Source of the DNA: Hyphomicrobiales bacterium
GTDB lineage: Bacteria; Pseudomonadota; Alphaproteobacteria; Rhizobiales; Rhodobiaceae
Direction of reading: 5' to 3'
NCBI GenBank assembly: GCA_002869065.1
Contig: PKTR01000003.1
Coordinates: forward strand, 26,890 to 90,889
Length of the DNA stretch: 64,000 bases
Numbering within the stretch: position 1 is the stretch's first letter; every line of letters begins with the position of its first letter. The translations under genes and the position numbers were made by a program. Below, in pieces: positions 37,903 to 46,473 of the stretch. Under the pieces are notes generated by a model. The model was not told the origin of the DNA, made no database searches, and saw nothing but the letters and a program-made list of their open reading frames with translations.

Positions 37903-39122
37903 CAAACGCAGAGACGAAACCGCGTTCCGGCCCGCTTGCCGGCATCAAGGTGCTCGACTTCTCCCGTATTCTCTCCGGCCCTTACGCCAGCATGGTGCTG
38001 GCCGATCTCGGCGCCGATATCATCAAGGTCGAGCCGATCGGCAGCGGCGACGAAACGCGGAATTTCCCGCCCTTCCTCGGCGGATTGAGCCACTACTACA
38101 TCGCGCTCAACCGCAGCAAGAAGAGCGTCGCGCTCAATCTGAAATCCGAAGACGGCGTCAAGATCGCCCGGGACCTCGCTCGCCAGAGCGACATCGTGCT
38201 GGAGAACTTCCGGCCCGGCGTGATGGACCGGCTCGGTCTTGGCTACGAGGCGCTGCGGGCCGACAACGAACGGCTGATCTATTGCTCGATCACCGGCTTC
38301 GGCAAGGACAGCCCGCATGGCGACAAACCGGCCTTCGACATCGTCGCGCAGGCGCTGTCCGGCGTCATGAGCGTCAACTGCGAGCCGGGCCAGGCGCCCA
38401 ACAAGCTCGGTATCCCGCTCGGCGACCTGGCCGGCAGCATCTTCTCGCTGTTCGGTCTGCTCGCGGCTCTGCACGAGCGCAACGCGACCGGCAAGGGCCG
38501 GCACGTCGAGATCGCCATGCTCGACAGCCTGATCGCCCTGCAGGGCTACCTGTCGCAGATCTATTTCGTCACCGGCAACAGCCCGCAGCCGGTCGGCACG
38601 CAGCATCCGAGTATCGTGCCCTATGGGTCTTTCCCGACTTCGGATGGGCATGTCATCGTCGCCTGCCTGACCGAGCGGTTCTGGCACAATTTCGCCCGCT
38701 GCCTTGGACAGGACGAGCTGATCACCGATCAGCGCTTCGCGCTCTATCAGGATCGCCTCGCCAACAGGGTTGCGCTGCAGGAAATCATCGAGACGCGCAT
38801 GGGCGAGGACACGACGGCCTACTGGCCTCAGCGGCTGGAGGAATTCGACGTGCCGAGCGCCCCTATCCTGTCGATCGGTGAGGCACTCGACCAGCCGCAC
38901 GTATCCGAGCGCAACCTGATCGAGACCGCCCGGCACCCGACGATCGGCGACATGCGGCTTGTGCGCGGTCCGATCACCTTCGACGGCGAAGGCCCTGCCC
39001 CCGCCACTGCGCCGAGCCTTCTTGGCGAAGACACCGCCGACATCCTCCACACGGAACTCGGCATGAGCGACGACGACGTCGCCGCGCTGATCGAACAGGG
39101 CGTGGTCGCGACGCCGGGCTGA
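37899..39122 (+). CDS. Family III CoA transferase (CaiB/BaiF)
   Basis: 407 residues. The N-terminus (VLDFSRILSGPYASMVLADL, GADIIKVEP) and the catalytic aspartate D176 in NKLGIPLGDLAGS mark a class III CoA transferase. These interlock as dimers and pass CoA between organic acids, for example succinyl-CoA and a dicarboxylate. The gene starts in the thioesterase stop (ATGA). With the divergent acyl-CoA synthetase, the region has two independent ways to make a CoA ester. The acid is unknown. Confidence 0.9.
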   Translation: MTNAETKPRSGPLAGIKVLDFSRILSGPYASMVLADLGADIIKVEPIGSGDETRNFPPFLGGLSHYYIALNRSKKSVALNLKSEDGVKIARDLARQSDIVLENFRPGVMDRLGLGYEALRADNERLIYCSITGFGKDSPHGDKPAFDIVAQALSGVMSVNCEPGQAPNKLGIPLGDLAGSIFSLFGLLAALHERNATGKGRHVEIAMLDSLIALQGYLSQIYFVTGNSPQPVGTQHPSIVPYGSFPTSDGHVIVACLTERFWHNFARCLGQDELITDQRFALYQDRLANRVALQEIIETRMGEDTTAYWPQRLEEFDVPSAPILSIGEALDQPHVSERNLIETARHPTIGDMRLVRGPITFDGEGPAPATAPSLLGEDTADILHTELGMSDDDVAALIEQGVVATPG

Positions 39123-39225
39123 CACTCCTGCCGTCACGCGAAATGGCCCCTTAAGCATATGCCCCACAAGGCGCGAGAGTCAGATGACCGGGCCTTGCAC
39201 AAACCGCTGTTTCGGCCTAAATATT

Positions 39226-39243
39226 CTAACGAACGTTCAGTAA
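39226..39243. promoter_or_regulatory. Candidate TetR operator
   Basis: CTAACGAACGTTCAGTAA contains the perfect palindrome GAACGTTC with partly symmetric flanks, 18 bases before the TetR gene start. This sequence type is common as the operator of self-regulated TetR efflux repressors. Confidence 0.6.
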
Positions 39244-39260
39244 AATAGTCAGCCCTGAAC

Positions 39261-39878
39261 ATGACCGCCAACACCGCCATTCGCAAGCAAACGGGCACGC
39301 AGAAAGACCGGCGCGCCGCAATCCTCGACGTGGCGGCGGAGCTGTTCGCACGCGATGGTTTTTCGGCCGTCTCGATGCGCGACCTCGCGCGCGAGGTTGG
39401 GCTAACCCCGGCCGCGCTCTACTATCACTTCCCCGACAAGGAGACCCTCTACACTGAGGTTTTGCGCTCCGTTTTCAGCGACAAGACCGCAAACGCAGTC
39501 GATATCCTCAACACCGGCAAGGAACCGCTCGACCTTCTCGACGATCTGATTGCCTACAGTCTCGACGTGTTCGTTCTGGACCCTGTGCTATCGCGATTGC
39601 TCCGGCGGGAACTGCTCGACGGCAACGATGAGCGCATCCGCTTCTTCGCCGACGAATTCGGTCGCGGTCCCTACGCCGCGCTCACCGAAGTGATGCAGCG
39701 GCTTGCACCGGATATGGATCCCGAGCTGTCGGCGACATCCGTCATGGGGCTGATCCTCGGCCACGTCGAACTGACGCCGCTCCATCTCCAGCTGTGCAGA
39801 AACCACAATCCAAAAACCCATCAAAAGGCCCTCGCCCGCCACATCCGTCAGGTTCTGCTCGACGGCCTGAAACCCTGA
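39261..39878 (+). CDS. TetR family transcriptional regulator
   Basis: 205 residues. The N-terminal helix-turn-helix reads RAAILDVAAELFARDGFSAV then LAREVGLTPAALYYHFPDKE, the standard TetR pattern; the C-terminal part is a helical ligand pocket. It is followed after 19 bases by an HlyD-like protein and ABC export genes, which it very likely represses. Confidence 0.93.
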   Translation: MTANTAIRKQTGTQKDRRAAILDVAAELFARDGFSAVSMRDLAREVGLTPAALYYHFPDKETLYTEVLRSVFSDKTANAVDILNTGKEPLDLLDDLIAYSLDVFVLDPVLSRLLRRELLDGNDERIRFFADEFGRGPYAALTEVMQRLAPDMDPELSATSVMGLILGHVELTPLHLQLCRNHNPKTHQKALARHIRQVLLDGLKP

Positions 39879-39897
39879 CTTTCCGGGACACGGAGCC

Positions 39898-40971
39898 ATG
39901 TCACAAAGCAAAAAGACGCTCGTCTGGATCATCGCCGCCGCAGCCGCTGCGGGGGTCGGCGCCTACTTCTGGTACACGACGGCAGAAAGCGAACTGCCAC
40001 CCGGCTTTGCCGGTTCCAATGGCCGCCTCGAAGCCGTCGAGATCGACGTGGCGAGCAAGACCGCGGGACGGGTTGCGGACGTTCTCGTCGGCGACGGCGA
40101 TTTCATCACCAGGGGCCAGGTGCTGGCGCAAATGGAAACCGCTTCGCTTGAGGCAAGCCGACGTGAGGCCGAGGCCGTCCTTAAACAGGCCGAGATCGGC
40201 GTCGACACGGCAAAAAGCCTCGTCGTGCAACGTGAGGCGGAGCGCGAAGCATCCCGCGCCGGCATCGCCCAGCGGCAGGCGGAACTCGACGCCATCACCA
40301 AACAGCTCGCCCGCACCGAGCAACTCGCCGCGCGCGGCACCGCAACGCTGCAAAAGCTCGACGACGACCGCGCGAGCTACCAGAGCGCCAAGGCAGCTCT
40401 CAGCGCCGCCGAGGCAAGCCTTGCGGGCAGTGAGGCGGCGATCGGGTATGCCAGGGCGCAGGTGATTGCCGCCGGGTCGCAGGTCGAGGCCGGGCGGGCC
40501 ACACTTGATCGCATCATGACCGAGCTCGCCGACACGACCTTGAAGGCGCCGCGCGACGGCCGCGTGCAATATCGCGTCGCTCAGCCCGGCGAGGTGGTCG
40601 GCGCCGGCAGCACCGTCGTCAACATGGTCGACCTCGGCGACGTCTACATGAACTGCTTCCTGCCGACCCCCGAGGCCGGTCGGGTGGCACTTGGCGCGGA
40701 AGCGCGCATCGTTCTCGACGCCGCGCCGCAGTTCGTCATTCCGGCCGAGATTTCCTACGTCGCCGACGTCGCGCAGTTCACGCCGAAAACAGTCGAAACG
40801 GTGGAAGAGCGCCAGAAACTGACCTTCCGCATCAAGGCGAAGGTTTCCGCCGAATTGCTCAAGAAATACATGCGCGTCATCAAGACCGGGTTGCCGGGCA
40901 TGGCCTATGTGCAGCTCGATCCAACCGCTGCCTGGCCACAAAACCTCGAGGTGAGACTGCCCAATGACTGA
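39898..40971 (+). CDS. HlyD-type membrane fusion / periplasmic adaptor protein
   Basis: 357 residues. One N-terminal membrane anchor ([17 protein letters not shown], about residues 9-25), a lipoyl/biotinyl-like half ([20 protein letters not shown]), a coiled-coil hairpin rich in Ala, Glu, Gln and Arg (about 85-190), then the second lipoyl half ([20 protein letters not shown]) and a beta-barrel. It should link the inner-membrane ABC exporter encoded next to the outer membrane. It overlaps the following gene by 8 bases. Confidence 0.92.
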   Translation: MSQSKKTLVWIIAAAAAAGVGAYFWYTTAESELPPGFAGSNGRLEAVEIDVASKTAGRVADVLVGDGDFITRGQVLAQMETASLEASRREAEAVLKQAEIGVDTAKSLVVQREAEREASRAGIAQRQAELDAITKQLARTEQLAARGTATLQKLDDDRASYQSAKAALSAAEASLAGSEAAIGYARAQVIAAGSQVEAGRATLDRIMTELADTTLKAPRDGRVQYRVAQPGEVVGAGSTVVNMVDLGDVYMNCFLPTPEAGRVALGAEARIVLDAAPQFVIPAEISYVADVAQFTPKTVETVEERQKLTFRIKAKVSAELLKKYMRVIKTGLPGMAYVQLDPTAAWPQNLEVRLPND

Positions 40972-43762
40972 CCGAACGGTCGGTATCGGGACCGCAGCAG
41001 CCGGGCGACCGCCTATCGCCCGCCTTGAGAGCGTTACGCTGCGCTACGGCAAGACAGTGGCGCTCGAGGACATCGCCCTCACCGTCCCAGCCGGCTGCAT
41101 GGCCGGGCTCATCGGGCCCGACGGCGTCGGCAAATCGAGCCTGCTCGCACTCGTCTCCGGCGCGCGCATGCTGCAGGAAGGCAGCGCCCATGTATTAGGC
41201 GGCGACATGAAATCGGCATCGCACCGCCGCACCGTCTGCCCGCGCATCGCCTACATGCCGCAGGGCCTCGGCAAGAACCTCTATCCGACGCTCTCGGTGT
41301 TCGAAAACATCGACTTCTTCGGACGGTTGTTCGGCCACGACCACGCGGAACGCGCGCGCCGCATCGCCGAACTGACGAACGCGACCGGGCTCGCCGCCTT
41401 CATCGATCGGCCGGCGGGCAAGTTGTCGGGCGGCATGAAACAGAAGCTCGGCCTGTGCTGCGCCCTCATCCACGACCCGGACCTGCTGATCCTCGATGAA
41501 CCGACGACCGGCGTCGATCCGCTGTCGCGCCGGCAGTTCTGGGACCTGATCGACGATATCCGCGCCGACCGGCCCGGCATGAGCGTCATCGTCGCCACCG
41601 CGTATATGGAAGAGGCGGCGCGGTTCGACTGGCTGGCGGCGATGGATGATGGCCGCGTTCTGGCGACCGGCACTCCCGCAGAGATCCTGCAAACGACAGG
41701 AGAAGCGACGCTCGAAGAGGCCTTCATCTCGCTTCTGCCGGAGGAAAAGCGCGACCACCATCAGACCGTCGCCATCCCGCCGCAGCCGGCCGGGCGCGAC
41801 GGCGATATCGCCATCGAGGCAAGCGGGCTGACCAAGCGGTTCGGCGACTTCGTCGCCGTCGACGCCGTCGACTTCCGAATTCATCGCGGCGAGATCTTCG
41901 GCTTCCTCGGCTCGAATGGCTGCGGCAAGACGACGACGATGAAGATGCTGACCGGGTTACTGGTGCCGAGCGAGGGAGAGGCCTCGCTGTTTGGCCAGAC
42001 GGTCGAGCCGGACGACCTCGCGACCCGACGCCGCGTCGGATATATGTCTCAGGCCTTCTCGCTCTACACCGAACTGACGGTGCGCCAGAACCTCGACCTG
42101 CACGCCCGCCTGTTCCACGTGCCCGCCGAGGAAATCCCCGGGCGCATCGCCGAAATGCTCGCCCGCTTCGACCTTGGGGACGTCGCCGACGCGCTGCCCG
42201 ACAAGCTGCCGCTCGGCCACCGCCAGCGGCTGTCACTCGCGGTCGCCATGGTGCACAAGCCCGACATGCTGATCCTCGACGAACCGACATCGGGGGTCGA
42301 CCCGGTGGCGCGCGACGACTTCTGGCGCATCCTCGTCGAACTGTCGCGGCGCGACGGCGTGACCATCTTCATCTCGACCCATTTCATGAACGAGGCCGAG
42401 CGCTGCGACCGCATCTCGCTGATGCATGCGGGCAAGGTACTCGTCACCGACACGCCGGCGGCTATCCGCGACAGCAAATCGGCCGGCGATCTGGAGACCG
42501 CCTTCATCGCCTATCTCGAGGAGATTACCGGTGACGGCGACACGGACGAAGCCATACGCAAGCCCCCGACTCACGACGCGCTGACGGGTCCGGCTTCAAC
42601 GCAAAGTGCAGCCGCAGCAGCATCCGTCCGCCGGCGTTTCGATCTGCGCCGCCTGAAAAGCTATGCACGGCGGGAGACGCTCGAACTGCAGCGCGACCCG
42701 ATCCGCCTGATGCTCGCCATTCTCGGCAGCGCCATCCTGATGTTCATCATGGGCTACGGCATCAGCCTTGATGTCGACGACCTGACCTTCGCCGTGCTCG
42801 ACCACGATCAGACGACATTGAGCCGCGACTACGCACTCAACCTGTCGGGCTCACGCTACTTCATCGAAAAGCCGCCAATCACCAGCCACGCTGACCTCGA
42901 CCGGCGCATGCGGCGCGGCGAAATCGGGCTTGCTATCGAAATTCCGCCCGGCTTCGCCCGCGATCTGGCGCGCGGCCACTCGGTCGAGATCGCCGCCTGG
43001 ATCGATGGCGCGATGCCGACGCGGGCCGACACCATCAAGGGCTATGTCGAGGGCATGCACACTGCCTGGCTGGTCGCCAGCGCGACCGCCGCCGGCTTTG
43101 GCGATCAGGTCGCCTCGCCGGTCAATTTTGAGATCCGCTTCCGCTACAATCCGGATGTGAAGAGCCTCGTGGCGATGGTGCCGGCGGTGATCCCGATCCT
43201 GTTGCTGATGATCCCGGCAATGCTCGGCGCGCTCAGCGTGGTGCGCGAAAAGGAACTCGGCTCGATCGTCAATTTCTACGTCACGCCGACGACGCGGTTC
43301 GAATTCCTGCTCGGGAAGCAGCTCCCCTATATCGCACTGGCCTTCGTCAGCTTCCTGATCCTGACCGTGCTGGCGGTCACCCTGTTCGGCGTCCCGCTCA
43401 AGGGCAATTTCTTCGCGCTCTCCGCCGGTGCGCTTCTCTATGTCTGCGCGGCGACGGCGCTCGGCCTTTTGATCTCCAGCTTCGTGCGTTCGCAGATCGC
43501 GGCGATCTTCGGCACCGCGATCCTGACGATGATCCCGGCGGTGCGGTTTTCCGGCCTGACCGACCCGGTTTCGTCGCTCGAAGGCGCCGGCCGGGTGATC
43601 GGCGAGGTGTTCCCGACCTCGCATTTCCTGACGATCGCCCGTGGCGTCTTTTCCAAGGGGCTCGGCTTCGGCGATTTCCCCGATGCCTATCTCTGGCTCG
43701 CCCTGACCGTGCTGGTACTGATCGGCCTTGCGGCCCTGTTGCTGCCGAAACAGGAGCGTTGA
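40964..43762 (+). CDS. ABC exporter with two ATPase domains fused to an ABC-2 permease (RbbA/YhiH-like)
   Basis: 932 residues. First ATPase domain at about 15-245 (Walker [10 protein letters not shown], signature [16 protein letters not shown]), second at about 285-510 (Walker [10 protein letters not shown]; the signature here reads [16 protein letters not shown], replacing the standard LSGGQ). From about 570 an ABC-2 type membrane domain follows, with a large periplasmic loop and six membrane segments. The layout is that of E. coli RbbA/YhiH, which pairs with YhhJ and the HlyD-like YhiI. It likely exports a drug or other hydrophobic compound. Confidence 0.9.
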   Translation: MTDRTVGIGTAAAGRPPIARLESVTLRYGKTVALEDIALTVPAGCMAGLIGPDGVGKSSLLALVSGARMLQEGSAHVLGGDMKSASHRRTVCPRIAYMPQGLGKNLYPTLSVFENIDFFGRLFGHDHAERARRIAELTNATGLAAFIDRPAGKLSGGMKQKLGLCCALIHDPDLLILDEPTTGVDPLSRRQFWDLIDDIRADRPGMSVIVATAYMEEAARFDWLAAMDDGRVLATGTPAEILQTTGEATLEEAFISLLPEEKRDHHQTVAIPPQPAGRDGDIAIEASGLTKRFGDFVAVDAVDFRIHRGEIFGFLGSNGCGKTTTMKMLTGLLVPSEGEASLFGQTVEPDDLATRRRVGYMSQAFSLYTELTVRQNLDLHARLFHVPAEEIPGRIAEMLARFDLGDVADALPDKLPLGHRQRLSLAVAMVHKPDMLILDEPTSGVDPVARDDFWRILVELSRRDGVTIFISTHFMNEAERCDRISLMHAGKVLVTDTPAAIRDSKSAGDLETAFIAYLEEITGDGDTDEAIRKPPTHDALTGPASTQSAAAAASVRRRFDLRRLKSYARRETLELQRDPIRLMLAILGSAILMFIMGYGISLDVDDLTFAVLDHDQTTLSRDYALNLSGSRYFIEKPPITSHADLDRRMRRGEIGLAIEIPPGFARDLARGHSVEIAAWIDGAMPTRADTIKGYVEGMHTAWLVASATAAGFGDQVASPVNFEIRFRYNPDVKSLVAMVPAVIPILLLMIPAMLGALSVVREKELGSIVNFYVTPTTRFEFLLGKQLPYIALAFVSFLILTVLAVTLFGVPLKGNFFALSAGALLYVCAATALGLLISSFVRSQIAAIFGTAILTMIPAVRFSGLTDPVSSLEGAGRVIGEVFPTSHFLTIARGVFSKGLGFGDFPDAYLWLALTVLVLIGLAALLLPKQER

Positions 43763-43765
43763 GCC

Positions 43766-44887
43766 ATGCGGATCGCCAACATCGTCCAGCTCGGCATCAA
43801 GGAACTGCGAAGCCTCTTGCGCGACCCGATCATGCTTGTGCTGATCGCCTACGCCTTCACCGGGTCGGTCTATACGGCCTCGAAGGCGATGCCGGAAACG
43901 CTCAACCGCGCGGCCATCGCCATCGTCGACGAAGACCGTTCGCCGCTGTCGACGCGGATCGCCAGCGCCTTCTACCCGCCGAACTTCGTGCCGCCGGTGC
44001 TGATCACGCCGAACGAGATGGACCGGCGCATGGATGCGGGCGTCGACACCTTCGCGCTCGATATCCCGCCCGATTTCCAGCGAGACCTACTTGCCGGCCG
44101 CCAGCCGAGCATCCAGCTCAACGCCGACGCGACCCGCATCACGCAGGCCTTTTCCGGCAGCGGCCACGTCGCACGGATCGTCAATGACGAGACGACGGCC
44201 TTCCTCAAGCGCTATCGAGAGACCGCCGACACCAAGGTCAATCTGGTGTTGCGCGCCCGCTTCAACCCGTCGCTCGACAATGTCTGGTTCGGCGCGCTGA
44301 TGCACCTGATCGACAACGTCACGATCCTTGCCATCGTGCTGACCGGTGCCGCCCTCATCCGCGAGCGCGAACGCGGCACCATCGAGCACCTTCTGGTGAT
44401 GCCGGTGACGCCGTTCGAAATCATGGTCAGCAAGGTCTGGTCGATGGGCCTCGTCGTTCTCGTTGCCTGTTACACCGGCCTTTTGCTGGTTGTGCAGGGC
44501 GCGCTCGGCGTGCCCATCGCCGGCTCGGTGCCGCTCTATCTTGCCGGCGTCGCGCTGCATCTCTTCGCAACGACCTCGATGGGCATCTATCTCGGCACGC
44601 TGGCCCGCTCGATGCCGCAATTCGGACTGCTGATGATGCTGGTCCTGCTGCCGCTGCAGATGCTGTCGGGCGGCACCACGCCGCGCGAGAGCATGCCCGA
44701 CTTCGTGCAGACGGTGATGCTGGCCGCGCCAAACACCCACTATGTGGCGCTGTCGCAGGCCATTCTCTATCGCGGCGCGGGGTTCATGGACGTCTGGCCG
44801 CAATTCGCCGCGCTGGCGCTGATCGGTGTTGTGCTGTTCGCGCTGTCGCTCGCCCGCTTCCGCAAGGCGATTGCCACGATGGCGTGA
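43766..44887 (+). CDS. ABC-2 type transporter permease (YhhJ-like)
   Basis: 373 residues starting 3 bases after the fused ABC protein. An N-terminal membrane helix (PIMLVLIAYAFTGSVYTAS), a large periplasmic loop, then five C-terminal helices with the ABC-2 signature (RERERGTIEHLLVMPVTPFE). It completes the exporter with the HlyD and fused ATPase-permease proteins. Last gene of the TetR-led group. Confidence 0.92.
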   Translation: MRIANIVQLGIKELRSLLRDPIMLVLIAYAFTGSVYTASKAMPETLNRAAIAIVDEDRSPLSTRIASAFYPPNFVPPVLITPNEMDRRMDAGVDTFALDIPPDFQRDLLAGRQPSIQLNADATRITQAFSGSGHVARIVNDETTAFLKRYRETADTKVNLVLRARFNPSLDNVWFGALMHLIDNVTILAIVLTGAALIRERERGTIEHLLVMPVTPFEIMVSKVWSMGLVVLVACYTGLLLVVQGALGVPIAGSVPLYLAGVALHLFATTSMGIYLGTLARSMPQFGLLMMLVLLPLQMLSGGTTPRESMPDFVQTVMLAAPNTHYVALSQAILYRGAGFMDVWPQFAALALIGVVLFALSLARFRKAIATMA

Positions 44888-44912
44888 GACGCTCATCGCT
44901 GAGGTCTCACGC
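44882..44912 (+). terminator. Hairpin at the end of the export operon
   Basis: Perfect 9-bp stem (GCGTGAGAC with GTCTCACGC) overlapping the permease stop, no T-run. It lies between this operon and the opposing gene that ends at 44971, so it could terminate from either side. Confidence 0.4.
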
Positions 44913-44970
44913 TCATCGGTTCAGGCGGCAGGCCGAGCCCCCGGCATAAGCCGAGAACTCTGCCCTGCAT

Positions 44971-46455
44971 TCATTTAAGCATCGGTTGGACATAACCCGG
45001 CGCGTCATGGCTGCTGCCGGTATTGGGCGCCGTTTTCGGCTTTGCCGGCTCGGGCGGCCGCGGCGCGTTCTTTTCCGCCTCCCGTCGTTTTGCTTCCTCG
45101 ATAGCTTTCGCACGGCGGCGTTCGACCTCGACACGGATCGCCTCGAACGGCGGCTCCACACTCGGGTCCTGCGCCTTCTTCACCTCATAGGCCTTGCGGA
45201 CGACGGCAATCGCCTGCCCGGTGGTCATGCACCTGGTGTCGACGCCGTAGCGCTCGCCCTCGCGTCGGACATAGTCGTTGCGCTTGCGCTCCCATTCGTT
45301 CTGATTGTCGAGCAAATTGTCGAGCGCGGCATTCATACCCGAGAACAGGTGATCGGAGTACCGTTCGCGCAGCTTGTAGGTATATTCGACGCCGATATTG
45401 ACGTTGCCATCGCCGACACCCGTCGCGCCGCCGGCATAGAAATCGAATTTCGAAACATAGTTCTCGACGAAGCGAACCAGCACGTATTCGGATTCCTTCT
45501 GCCACTCGCCGTCATAGTAGTCGCTCGTCGTCTTGGTCGTGTCGATCTCGATGCCGTATTTCGCCTCCTGCACGCTGCCCTCATAGGCGAAGCCGTATTT
45601 CAGCTTGCCGTCCCATTCATAGCTCTTGATGTTGGAGCCCTTCGGCGGCGACTTCAGGCCGATGCCGAAATCGAGCCCGATATTGCCCTTCAGTTTCGGG
45701 ATCTTGAGGACGATTTCCTTGGCAATGAAGCGGTCGTTCTCGTCCTTGCCGAAGCCGATTTCCCAAAGGCCGGCATCGACCCGCATATCCAGTTCGTCGG
45801 GCTTCAGCTCGGGGTGTTCGGCGAGATAGCGCTGGATCTTCTCGTAGGCCTTCTCCTTCAAGCCGTCGTCGAATGCCTTCTTCATCTGTTTGGAGGCTTC
45901 CTGCGACAGGGTACGGATCGTCCGATCCGCCGGGATGCCCTTCAAGGCGCCCGTCTGGCCGCTTTCGCGGATGGCCGCGCATTGGCTGACATCGACAGGT
46001 GGGCGAACGCCTGCAGGTTTCGCCGCCGAGCGCTCGGCAACCTTGTCGACGACGGCAGTCGCGAGATCGGTCCCACTCGCCAGCGGGTGCTTTGCGTTGC
46101 AGCTCGCCCAGACCTCCGCGCTGGTCGGAAGCTCGTGCGAAACACAGCCCCAGTTGCCGCCCTTGCAGGGTTTCGTGTTGTTGCAGTTGCCCCACGGCTC
46201 GGGGTGATAGCCGATGCCGGAGCCGGCGATACTATAAGTACCGCACAGGCAACCGAGGAACGCGGTCGGCTGCTCAAGGCCAAGTTCCTTGACGACCTTG
46301 AGGAATTTCGCGTGGTTCAGCCGCGCCAGTTTCTCGATCACCACGGTCTTGTGGTGGGCTTTCGCGTCTTCCGCCGTGGGTGCTGGGTTCTCGGCCATCG
46401 CGGCCGGCGCAATCGCGGCCAGGGCAAGGGCCATTACCAATGCGATCCGTTTCAT
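44971..46455 (-). CDS. Exported Cys-containing protein of unknown function
   Basis: 494 residues from ATG 46455 behind GGGAGGGACTGTG. A Sec signal (MKRIALVMALALAAIAPAAMA) precedes a short cysteine-rich segment (CLCGTYSIAGSG, NCNNTKPCKGGNWGCVS; about residues 68-105). A charged middle follows, then a likely beta-rich part (about 240-380) with alternating polar and apolar residues and tyrosine (KLKYGFAYEGSVQEAKYGIE), and a Lys/Glu/Pro-rich tail. I do not recognise the family. It is the third gene of a three-gene minus-strand group. Confidence 0.75.
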   Translation of the reverse strand: MKRIALVMALALAAIAPAAMAENPAPTAEDAKAHHKTVVIEKLARLNHAKFLKVVKELGLEQPTAFLGCLCGTYSIAGSGIGYHPEPWGNCNNTKPCKGGNWGCVSHELPTSAEVWASCNAKHPLASGTDLATAVVDKVAERSAAKPAGVRPPVDVSQCAAIRESGQTGALKGIPADRTIRTLSQEASKQMKKAFDDGLKEKAYEKIQRYLAEHPELKPDELDMRVDAGLWEIGFGKDENDRFIAKEIVLKIPKLKGNIGLDFGIGLKSPPKGSNIKSYEWDGKLKYGFAYEGSVQEAKYGIEIDTTKTTSDYYDGEWQKESEYVLVRFVENYVSKFDFYAGGATGVGDGNVNIGVEYTYKLRERYSDHLFSGMNAALDNLLDNQNEWERKRNDYVRREGERYGVDTRCMTTGQAIAVVRKAYEVKKAQDPSVEPPFEAIRVEVERRRAKAIEEAKRREAEKNAPRPPEPAKPKTAPNTGSSHDAPGYVQPMLK

Positions 46456-46473
46456 CACAGTCCCTCCCAAGCC

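Noticed and set aside
39898..44887. Type I secretion exporter for the RTX protein
   Set aside because: The HlyD partner is joined to a double-ATPase ABC-2 permease of the drug-export type, not to an HlyB/LapB-like exporter, and it is 22 kb away under its own TetR gene.
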